Shown here piece by piece: positions 1 through 5,481 of a DNA stretch of 7,127 nt (within the stretch, counting starts at the first letter, position 1; each line of letters starts with the position of its first letter). The stretch spans positions 1 to 7,127 of the forward strand of contig JACQTH010000627.1 in the NCBI GenBank assembly GCA_016210935.1. Reading direction: 5' to 3'. The translations under genes were made by a program, and so were the position numbers. Source of the stretch: Acidobacteriota bacterium. GTDB taxonomy: Bacteria > Acidobacteriota > Vicinamibacteria > Vicinamibacterales > JACQTH01. The notes beneath the pieces were generated by a model that saw nothing but the letters and a program-made list of their open reading frames with translations, searched no databases and was not told where the DNA came from.

Positions 1-12
1 GGAGGTCGTGAG

Positions 13-372
13 TTACGCCGCTTCGTTCAACGCGGTCCGGACCAACTCCAGCAACGTGGCAGGCTGCGGCGCGGCGAGCCGGAATCGCCCCGTGGCCCTG
101 GCGTCATCAATCGCGCAGTAGAGCGCCCGCAGGCCGGGCCGCGTGGCCGACAAGGCCTGTCGCAACTCGATGCCTGTCATCGTGTGGAGCCAGAGGGCGC
201 TGACGAGGAGATCGATCGGCCCGTCATGCGTCTTCGACTTCGCCAGCGCCTCATCGGATCCGCTGGCGGAGAGGACCGAGTATCCGGCGCCCGTCAACAC
301 TTGCCCGAGGTACTCGCGAATCGGCTGCAGTTCGGTCACGACGAGAATCGTTTCGCGCAAGGGACTGTTCAC
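13..372 (-). CDS. degenerate receiver-domain (response-regulator-like) protein, single domain
   Basis: This 119-residue protein has the length and pattern of one CheY-like receiver domain with no output domain. Visible landmarks are the first strand ETILVV (residues 7-12), the GYSVLSA strand (30-36), DLLVSA (54-59), TGIELRQAL (66-74), RPGLRALY (78-85) and a final helix LLELVRTAL (107-115). The residues a receiver needs for phosphotransfer all appear replaced: the usual acidic pair after strand 1 reads T13-E14, the phosphoacceptor Asp position reads A59, the Ser/Thr position reads A87, and the Lys of the usual KPF motif reads A101. It therefore probably cannot be phosphorylated and may act as a protein-binding module; that is inference. 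The GTG start at 372 is chosen because TGGAGG lies 7 nt upstream on the minus strand; the frame stays open further upstream but that part has no receiver-like sequence. Its partner cannot be seen in the window. Confidence 0.75.
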   Translation of the reverse strand: MNSPLRETILVVTELQPIREYLGQVLTGAGYSVLSASGSDEALAKSKTHDGPIDLLVSALWLHTMTGIELRQALSATRPGLRALYCAIDDARATGRFRLAAPQPATLLELVRTALNEAA

Positions 373-750
373 GACGCGGCCTCCAGCAGATTGGCCCCGG
401 CCGAGCGCCAATACTGCAGATTCCGAGCCGAATCGGGTGATCGCCGACATTGGCGTGCAGGCATGCGTCTGCATCAGACATTTGCTGCCACGATCGGACA
501 CCCCCACAACCCACCCCGTTCGGCGGTCGTCCGCAAATTGGCCGGATAGGGCCAAGTTTGGGCCTGAACGTCACACTTACACGGTTCATGGCCGGCGCGC
601 CCGCAAACCCGTTCACACGTCACACGCGGTCTGGTGTAACTGACAGAAACGAAATGGCTTGGGTTAGGCGACCCGCGCCTGAGGCGCTGGCGCGATTCTC
701 GCTGGGCAAAGTGCCTAGGGTGCCTGGAGTGCCTAGGCACTCCTGTTTTC
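373..750. other. gene-free intergenic stretch between two minus-strand genes
   Basis: No reading frame here has a convincing protein: the open frames on both strands are rich in Arg, Pro and Cys, show no domain motif and overlap one another. Visible contents are the ribosome binding site of the receiver-like gene (380-385 on the minus strand), a 9-bp direct repeat ACGTCACAC at 568-576 and 617-625, and the 9-mer repeat/palindrome at 711-743. The promoter of the receiver-like gene should lie here, but I could not identify a confident -35/-10 pair. Confidence 0.6.
711..743. repeat. three tandem 9-bp units ending in an 18-bp perfect palindrome
   Basis: Three adjacent 9-mers read GTGCCTAGG (711-719), GTGCCTGGA (720-728) and GTGCCTAGG (729-737). 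The last unit sits inside the perfect palindrome GGAGTGCCTAGGCACTCC (726-743), which can fold as a 7-bp stem with a CTAG loop. A TGTTTTC tract follows on the plus strand. The element lies 7 bp beyond the stop codon of the minus-strand membrane protein gene, where a transcription terminator would be expected. On the minus strand, however, no T-run directly follows the stem, so a terminator role is uncertain; it could equally be a dispersed intergenic repeat or a protein-binding site. Confidence 0.7.
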
Positions 751-1032
751 TCATGTACTCGGCGGCCGGAGTCGAGGCACTTCCGTCCGGGGCGAGTGGA
801 CTTCGACGAGCGTTCCGCTGTGATCGACGGTGTAGGTCGCCACGGCCGGAACCACTTCCTCGGTTTCGGGGTCGGACGGCTCGAGCGGCAGATCGCTCAT
901 CGAGTCGGTTCGGTCAATCCGATCTGACGCCGTCGCCGGTGAACGTGCAGCATCAAAGCGGTCGAGCTCGAGTACCGGCACGGTTACCCAGATGATTAGA
1001 ACGATGAGCGAGCTCATGAAACGGATTCGCAT
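751..1032 (-). CDS. small membrane-anchored hypothetical protein
   Basis: I do not recognise this 93-residue protein. It opens with a short basic stretch (MRIR) and one hydrophobic segment of about 18 residues (roughly 5-22, FMSSLIVLIIWVTVPVLEL), fitting a single membrane anchor or uncleaved signal. A polar, Asp/Glu/Pro-rich region (about 23-60) and a beta-like stretch TYTVDHSGTLVEV (67-79) follow. Third codon positions are mostly G or C, as in the neighbouring genes, which supports real coding. The ATG at 1032 is preferred because the hydrophobic segment follows immediately; the ATG at 1017 or a GTG as far up as 1179 is possible, and no strong ribosome binding site decides it. It is transcribed divergently from the penicillin-binding protein gene. 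Function is unknown. Confidence 0.55.
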   Translation of the reverse strand: MRIRFMSSLIVLIIWVTVPVLELDRFDAARSPATASDRIDRTDSMSDLPLEPSDPETEEVVPAVATYTVDHSGTLVEVHSPRTEVPRLRPPST

Positions 1033-1205
1033 GGCACCCGAAATGCCGCTGCGGCGAACCAGCAAGGTCCGCCCCACAACGACCGCAGCAATCGCGGTGC
1101 CAGCCGCCGATGGACTGCCAGGCGCGCACGAGTGCGCGTACGAGGGGCAAGAGCCCCGGGAACGTTTGCCCACTGGCACCTCTGTTGCGAGATTGATGGT
1201 GATGA
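1033..1205. other. divergent intergenic region upstream of the PBP gene
   Basis: This spacer separates the minus-strand membrane protein gene from the plus-strand penicillin-binding protein gene and should hold promoters for both. I see no convincing sigma-70-type hexamer pair. A GGTGAT at 1198-1203 is the only ribosome-binding-site-like sequence before the PBP start. It is too close to the ATG at 1206 and better spaced for the ATG at 1215, so the true PBP start could be the latter. Confidence 0.4.
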
Positions 1206-2354
1206 ATGCCTGAAATGCTTCGCCGATTTCCGTCGACCTTCCTTGGAGCCGTGCGCGCCCGGATCATCGCAAGACCCCGTGCCTTCGTGGCGCTGCTGAT
1301 GGGGTTTGCCGCGCTCGCATGGGCTGCGGCGATTGCCACGGTGTGGCTCAGTCTCGGTCTGATCAGAGGGCTGCCGGCAAAGGAAGGGCTCCTCACAATC
1401 GGCAACATGTCGCAGGCGACCACCCTGTTCGACATGGAGAATCGGCCGGTCTTCGCGATTTTCAAGGAACAGCGGATCGAGGTGCCGCTCGAGCAGGTCT
1501 CGCCGACGCTCATCAGGGCGATTCTCACGGTCGAGGATCAGCGCTTCTTCGAACACCGCGGCGTCGACATCGTCCGGGTCGTGGCAGCGGCCTGGGCGAA
1601 CGTTCGAGACGGATGGGCCACGCAAGGCGGCAGCACGATCACGCAGCAGCTCGCGCGGCAGGCGTTCCTCAGCGGGCACAAGACGCTCAGACGCAAGCTG
1701 ACGGAGACGATCCTGGCGGCGCGCCTCGAGCGGATGTACTCGAAACGCGAGATCCTCGAGCTGTACCTGAACAAGATCTACTTCGGCGACGGGCTCTATG
1801 GCGTGCAGGCGGCGTCGTTGGGCTACTTCGCCAAGCCGGCGTCCGAGCTCGAGGTCGCGGAAGCCGCCGTTCTCGCGGGGGTCGTCAAATCGCCGTCGGT
1901 CTACGCGCCGACGATCAGCATGGCGCGCGCCGTCACGCGCCGGAACGTCGTGCTCAAGACGATGCTCTCGACGGGCGCGATCTCGCCGGCGGAGTACGAC
2001 AGGGCGAGACGAACGCCGCTGCACATCAGGAACGGCCTCAATCAACACGAGTCGTTCGGCCTCTACTTCAAGGAATACGTCCGTCAGGAGCTCGTCGAGC
2101 GGTTCGGGTGGGATCGAGTCTACGAGGGCGGCCTGCGCGTCTTCACGACACTGGACACCGGGGCGCAGACGGCGGCCGAAGAGATCCTCGAGCGAGGGGC
2201 GAAGGCGCTGGAAAGCCGGCGATCGAAATGGCGGGCACGCTCCGCGCGCAACGCCCGCCCGGATCAGCCGGTTGAGGCTGCTCTGCTGGCCGTCGATCCG
2301 ACTACCGGCTTCATTCGCGCGATGGTCGGCGGGCGAGATTTCTGGCGGAGCTGA
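1206..2354 (+). CDS. class A penicillin-binding protein (PBP1A family), N-terminal glycosyltransferase part, ends at in-frame TGA
   Basis: This is the 382-residue front part of a bifunctional peptidoglycan synthase (mrcA/ponA type), which polymerises lipid II into glycan strands at the outer face of the inner membrane. A basic N-terminus is followed by a membrane anchor at about residues 26-53. The glycosyltransferase family 51 domain comes next with its motifs intact: TVEDQRFFEHRG with the catalytic Glu at 110, GGSTITQQLARQ (141-152), RRKLTE (162-167), KREILELYLN (180-189) and YGVQAAS (198-204). The sequence then runs into the transpeptidase linker (LLAVDPTTGFIRAMVGGRDFWRS) and stops at TGA 2352-2354. 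The same frame continues directly with FNRALQARRQPGSAFKP, the expected continuation of the family. If translation stops here, the product would be a membrane-bound glycosyltransferase without transpeptidase. Start ATG 1206; ATG 1215 is an alternative. The gene is either a recent pseudogene, a sequencing or assembly error, or read through. Confidence 0.9.
   Translation: MPEMLRRFPSTFLGAVRARIIARPRAFVALLMGFAALAWAAAIATVWLSLGLIRGLPAKEGLLTIGNMSQATTLFDMENRPVFAIFKEQRIEVPLEQVSPTLIRAILTVEDQRFFEHRGVDIVRVVAAAWANVRDGWATQGGSTITQQLARQAFLSGHKTLRRKLTETILAARLERMYSKREILELYLNKIYFGDGLYGVQAASLGYFAKPASELEVAEAAVLAGVVKSPSVYAPTISMARAVTRRNVVLKTMLSTGAISPAEYDRARRTPLHIRNGLNQHESFGLYFKEYVRQELVERFGWDRVYEGGLRVFTTLDTGAQTAAEEILERGAKALESRRSKWRARSARNARPDQPVEAALLAVDPTTGFIRAMVGGRDFWRS
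2352..2354 (+). other. in-frame TGA interrupting the PBP reading frame
   Basis: The codon lies between S382 (AGC) and F384 (TTC) of one continuous 777-codon frame. Relatives of this family usually carry a polar residue such as Gln, Arg or Lys at this position before FNRA; a single C-to-T change from CGA (Arg) would explain the TGA. TGA is the normal stop for this PBP frame, holB, ricT and pdxA in the window, so a genome-wide code change is excluded. Confidence 0.9.
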
Positions 2355-2408
2355 TTCAACCGCGCGCTCCAGGCGCGGCGCCAACCGGGCTCCGCGTTCA
2401 AGCCGCTC

Positions 2409-3539
2409 GTGTACGCCGCGGCGCTCGAACAGGGATTCACGCCGGCGACCGTGATCGATCACCTGGACGCCGCGATTTCGACACCGCAGGGCGGATGGAC
2501 GCCGGAAGACGAGCATGTCAATGGACCGACCATCATCCTGCGAGCGGCGCTGCGCACGTCCAGCAACCGCGCGGCCGTGCGGGTCCTGGATCAGATCGGC
2601 ATCGGGCGCGCCGTGCAGTTCGCGGAGTCGGTCGGCGTGGAACGGATGCCGAGCGTCCCGTCACTCGCGCTCGGGTCCGGTGAGGTCACGCTCGAGAATC
2701 TCGTGATGGCGTACATGCCGTTTGCCGCAGGCGGCTTCACGCGAAAGCCAACCGGCATTCGGCGCGTCGAGGATGAACGCGGGACGGTGTTGTACGAGGC
2801 GGATTCCAGCGCGCGTCGCGTCATCAGCGAGACGACCGCGTTTTTGATGGCTGACATGCTCCAGGATGTGGTCGACAGCGGCACCGCGGCCCGGGCACGC
2901 GGCGAAGGATTCCGGCTGCCCGCGGCCGGGAAGACCGGGACCACGAACGATTTCGCCGACGCGTGGTTCGTGGGGTTCACCCCGCATTTACTGGCCGGAG
3001 TGTGGGTGGGCCTCGATCGGCCGCAGACCATTCTGCCCAGGGGATTTGCCGGCGATCTCGTCGTGCCCCTGTGGGCGCGCTTCATGAGGATGGCGACGCG
3101 TGGTGACAAAGCCGACTGGTACGTCCCGCCAGCCAACATCGTCCGCGTGCCGATCTGCCGGATCTCCGGGCAGCGCGCCGGACTCGGGTGTGACGGCGCG
3201 CCTGTTGTGAACGGTATAGGCGAGGTGGAATTCCAGTCGTCGGTCTACAACGAGTACTTCGTGGCCGGCACCGAGCCGATCGATGAGTGTCAAGTCCATC
3301 GCGGTGTGTTCCTGGACCGGCTGCTGGCGTCCGAATCGACGCAGATTCCCGTTGAGCCGCCGGACACCGTCAGGCCGCCCGATAGCGTGCCGATCCTGCC
3401 GGATCCCCCATTTCCGCCGCCGACTGCCGAACCGCTGCCGCCGACGGGACCGTCTGCGGAGGACGCGCCGCAGCCGAAGCGGCGGAGCTTTCTGGCACGA
3501 CTCTTTGGGCTGGGTCGCGGCGAGAAGCCGAAGAAGTGA
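2409..3539 (+). CDS. class A penicillin-binding protein, C-terminal transpeptidase part (continues the 1206 frame after the TGA)
   Basis: This is the transpeptidase half that cross-links peptidoglycan stem peptides. Counting through the TGA, the nucleophile motif SAFK is residues 396-399 (bases 2391-2402), SSN is 452-454 and KTGT is 576-579, so all three penicillin-binding motifs survive in the DNA. The tail (about 710-777) is Pro-rich and ends in a basic stretch RRSFLARLFGLGRGEKPKK. The first possible start after the TGA is GTG 2409, which lies beyond SAFK and has no ribosome binding site. No ATG, GTG, TTG or CTG codon occurs in this frame between 2355 and 2408. A separately started product would thus lack the active-site serine and a membrane anchor, so this segment is useful only if the whole gene is read as one. 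The stop at 3537-3539 is 19 bp before holB. Confidence 0.85.
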   Translation: MYAAALEQGFTPATVIDHLDAAISTPQGGWTPEDEHVNGPTIILRAALRTSSNRAAVRVLDQIGIGRAVQFAESVGVERMPSVPSLALGSGEVTLENLVMAYMPFAAGGFTRKPTGIRRVEDERGTVLYEADSSARRVISETTAFLMADMLQDVVDSGTAARARGEGFRLPAAGKTGTTNDFADAWFVGFTPHLLAGVWVGLDRPQTILPRGFAGDLVVPLWARFMRMATRGDKADWYVPPANIVRVPICRISGQRAGLGCDGAPVVNGIGEVEFQSSVYNEYFVAGTEPIDECQVHRGVFLDRLLASESTQIPVEPPDTVRPPDSVPILPDPPFPPPTAEPLPPTGPSAEDAPQPKRRSFLARLFGLGRGEKPKK

Positions 3540-3558
3540 TACGATTCCTTCAGTTCCG

Positions 3559-4563
3559 ATGCCATTTGGCGCGATCGTTGGTCACCGGCGGCCGGTGCAG
3601 CTGCTTTCCCGCGCCGTGGCGCGCGCGTCGCTTCCTCAAAGTCTGATCTTTGGAGGACCCGCCGGAGTCGGCAAGCGGCGCACCGCTGTCGCTCTGGCGC
3701 AGGCGCTCAATTGCCAGCGGCCCGTGGACGAAGCCGGCGCGCGCGACGCGTGTGGCACCTGCTCGGCTTGCCAGCGGATCGAGCGCGGCCTGCACCCGGA
3801 CGTCTTCTTCATCCAGCCGGAAGAATCCGGCTCGACGAAGATTGTGCAGGTGCGGGAGGCGGTGGACCACGCGGCGTATCGTCCGTTCGAAGGGCGTCGC
3901 CGGGTGGTCGCGTTCGATGACGCCGACACGCTTGTCGCTGCGGCACAGAACGCGCTGCTGAAGACGCTCGAAGAGACGCCGCCAGCGTCGGTCTTCATCC
4001 TCATTACCGCGCGACCCGATCAGCTGCTGACGACCGTACGCTCCCGTTGTCCGCTGGTGCGGTTCGGCCTCCTATCCGCCGGGGAGGTTGCAGCGGTCCT
4101 GACGCGGGATCATCGATACACAGCCGCGGAAGCGGCAGCCGCGGCCTCGCAGGCGCGGGGAAGCGTCGGGATCGCGCTCGCGACAGCCGGCGGCGACCTG
4201 GTGCGCGCGCGCGACGCCGCACGGCAATTGCTGAAGGATCTGGCGCGGAGCGACGCGAGGCCGCGAATCGAGGCCGCGCGGCAGCTGGGCCGGCCCACCA
4301 GCGCGGTCGGAGAACGCGATCAGCTGGCCCGTCAGCTTCAGGCGTTCGGATCCTTGTTGCGAGATCTGGTGCTGTTGTCAACGCGCGGTGACGATCGGGC
4401 GCTCGCGAATCGCGATCTGAAACCGGAGCTCGAGCGGTTTCTGGGCGCGTATGACGCCGAACGATCCAACCGCGCCTTTGCCCTCGTCGATCGTGCCCTG
4501 GCTGCGCTCGAACGCAATGCGAGCCCGAAGATCGTCGCCGGCTGGCTCGCCGTTCGCGTGTGA
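3559..4563 (+). CDS. holB: DNA polymerase III subunit delta prime
   Basis: This 334-residue protein is the delta prime subunit of the clamp loader, which with delta and tau/gamma places the sliding clamp on primed DNA. It has the AAA+ layout of the family: a P-loop GPAGVGKR (33-40) with Arg after the Lys instead of Ser/Thr, a zinc-binding set C52, C65, C68 and C71 (ACGTCSAC), a Walker B-like VVAFDDAD (117-123), the helix AAQNALLKTLEETP (128-141), and the arginine-finger motif SRC (162-164). The C-terminal half is helical and less conserved, as expected for the collar domain. The Arg in the P-loop suggests weak or no ATPase activity, common in delta prime proteins. The ATG at 3559 is chosen because the family sequence begins there; the frame is open upstream but overlaps the PBP gene. 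It sits directly before ricT, as in Bacillus subtilis. No thymidylate kinase gene lies upstream. Confidence 0.92.
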   Translation: MPFGAIVGHRRPVQLLSRAVARASLPQSLIFGGPAGVGKRRTAVALAQALNCQRPVDEAGARDACGTCSACQRIERGLHPDVFFIQPEESGSTKIVQVREAVDHAAYRPFEGRRRVVAFDDADTLVAAAQNALLKTLEETPPASVFILITARPDQLLTTVRSRCPLVRFGLLSAGEVAAVLTRDHRYTAAEAAAAASQARGSVGIALATAGGDLVRARDAARQLLKDLARSDARPRIEAARQLGRPTSAVGERDQLARQLQAFGSLLRDLVLLSTRGDDRALANRDLKPELERFLGAYDAERSNRAFALVDRALAALERNASPKIVAGWLAVRV

Positions 4564-4587
4564 CGGAAAAGATCGGCGTTTACATAT

Positions 4588-5379
4588 ATGGAACGTGCCC
4601 CCGCTTCGGCCGTCGTGTCCATCAAGCTCACGCCTGTCGGGCGCGTTCAGACGTTCCTCCTCGACGACCTCGGTGAAGACGCGCCGCCGGCCGCGGGCGA
4701 TCAGGTCGTGGTGGAGACCGACGGTGGCACGTCCATGGCGACGGTGGTCCCCACCCTTCCGGCCGTGGTCGAGCGCCGGCAGGCAGCCGGCCTGCTCCAG
4801 CGACGAGTTCTGAGAAAGGCCACGCCACAGGACGTCATCGCACGCCTGCAGCAGCGCCAGCGCGAAGCGGAAGCGATGCGAATCTGCTCGCTGAAAATCC
4901 GGGAGCGTGGCCTCGCGATGAAGCTGGCGCGCGTCGAGCACATGCTCGACGGCTCGAAGCTGGTGTTCTATTTCACCGCGGAAGGACGCGTCGATTTTCG
5001 CGAGCTGGTCCGCGAGCTGGCCGGCGAGTTTCACATTCGGATCGAGATGCGGCAGATCGGCGTCCGCGACGAGGCCAAACTCCTCGGCGGCTACGGATCA
5101 TGCGGCCGGCCGCTGTGCTGCACCACCTGGCTCCAGTCGTTCGAGCCCATCTCGATCAAGATGGCGAAGCAACAGGACTTGAGCCTGAATCCGTCGAAGC
5201 TCTCCGGCCTGTGCGGCCGGCTCAAATGCTGCCTGCGCTATGAGCTGCCAAACGGCAAAGGCGTGACGCACGCGGGATGCGCGCACGAGGGCGGCTGCAG
5301 TCGCGAGGGCGGCGGCTGCGGCGGCGGTTGTGGATCCGGCGGATGCGGGGCGGGGGGATGCGGGGCGTGTGGGAAGTGA
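4588..5379 (+). CDS. ricT: PSP1 domain protein, RicT/YaaT type, with Cys/Gly-rich C-terminal tail
   Basis: This 263-residue protein matches the PSP1/RicT family, named in Bacillus as part of the RicA-RicF-RicT complex that carries iron-sulfur clusters and affects RNase Y-dependent mRNA processing, sporulation and competence. The conserved core is visible: DEAKLLGGYGSCGRPLCC (161-178), FEPISIKMAKQQDLSLNPSK (185-204) and SGLCGRLKCCLRYE (206-219). Its Cys at 172, 177, 178, 209, 214 and 215 include the positions expected to bind the cluster. The last 33 residues are unusual: almost only Gly, Ala and Ser with seven Cys (231, 237, 244, 248, 253, 258, 261), perhaps an extra metal site. The last part is encoded by an imperfect 15-bp tandem duplication. 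The gene starts 24 bp after holB, the same neighbour as in Bacillus, with no strong ribosome binding site. No RicA or RicF homologue is in the window, so the Bacillus role may not transfer fully. Confidence 0.88.
   Translation: MERAPASAVVSIKLTPVGRVQTFLLDDLGEDAPPAAGDQVVVETDGGTSMATVVPTLPAVVERRQAAGLLQRRVLRKATPQDVIARLQQRQREAEAMRICSLKIRERGLAMKLARVEHMLDGSKLVFYFTAEGRVDFRELVRELAGEFHIRIEMRQIGVRDEAKLLGGYGSCGRPLCCTTWLQSFEPISIKMAKQQDLSLNPSKLSGLCGRLKCCLRYELPNGKGVTHAGCAHEGGCSREGGGCGGGCGSGGCGAGGCGACGK
5341..5370 (+). repeat. 15-bp tandem duplication in the ricT tail
   Basis: GGATGCGGGGCGGGG (5341-5355) is followed by GGATGCGGGGCGTGT (5356-5370), differing at two positions. In frame it encodes G-C-G-A-G then G-C-G-A-C, so slippage would add or remove a Cys-containing pentapeptide without breaking the frame. 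The G-runs at 5347-5350, 5352-5357, 5362-5365 and 5371-5373 also fit the simple G-quadruplex pattern on the coding strand. Confidence 0.75.
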
Positions 5380-5391
5380 CAGGAGCTTCAT

Positions 5392-5466
5392 GGGGTCAGG
5401 GGTCGGGGGCCAGGAGTCGGTTTTGTGTCTTTACCCATGGATCCCCGGCCCCCGTCCCCCGATCCC
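5392..5466. repeat. inverted pair of G-rich heptamer arrays (4 + 4 units) with 19-nt spacer
   Basis: The left array is four heptamers: GGGGTCA, GGGGTCG, GGGGCCA and GGAGTCG (5392-5419). After a spacer (5420-5438) comes a right array whose reverse complement also reads as heptamers: GGGATCC (5439-5445), GGGGCCG (5446-5452), GGGGACG (5453-5459) and GGGATCG (5460-5466). The two arms can pair in register as an imperfect 28-bp hairpin. The element fills most of the gap between ricT and the preferred pdxA start. It could be a dispersed intergenic repeat, a transcript-stabilising or attenuating hairpin, or a binding site. It lacks a U-tract after the hairpin, so it is not a typical intrinsic terminator. 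Confidence 0.8.
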
Positions 5467-5481
5467 TGGACGGCTTTCCGA

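Noticed and set aside
568..625. Direct repeat ACGTCACAC (568-576, 617-625) as an operator pair
   Set aside because: Two 9-bp copies 49 bp apart without dyad symmetry or an identifiable promoter are not enough to claim a regulatory site.
450..995. 181-residue open frame on the plus strand
   Set aside because: Its composition is Arg/Pro/Ser-rich with no motif, it runs through the 9-mer repeat and overlaps the better-supported minus-strand gene at 751-1032.
1144..1157. Hairpin GGGGC-AAGA-GCCCC upstream of the PBP gene as a terminator or regulatory stem
   Set aside because: Only five base pairs, no T-run, and such short stems are frequent by chance at this GC content.
2352..2354. Alternative genetic code (TGA as a sense codon)
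   Set aside because: The PBP frame itself, holB, ricT and pdxA all end at TGA at the expected family length.
1014..2516. Long 500-residue open frame on the minus strand across the PBP gene
   Set aside because: It is the GC-rich antisense shadow of a clearly conserved PBP frame; its composition is Arg-rich with no domain motif.
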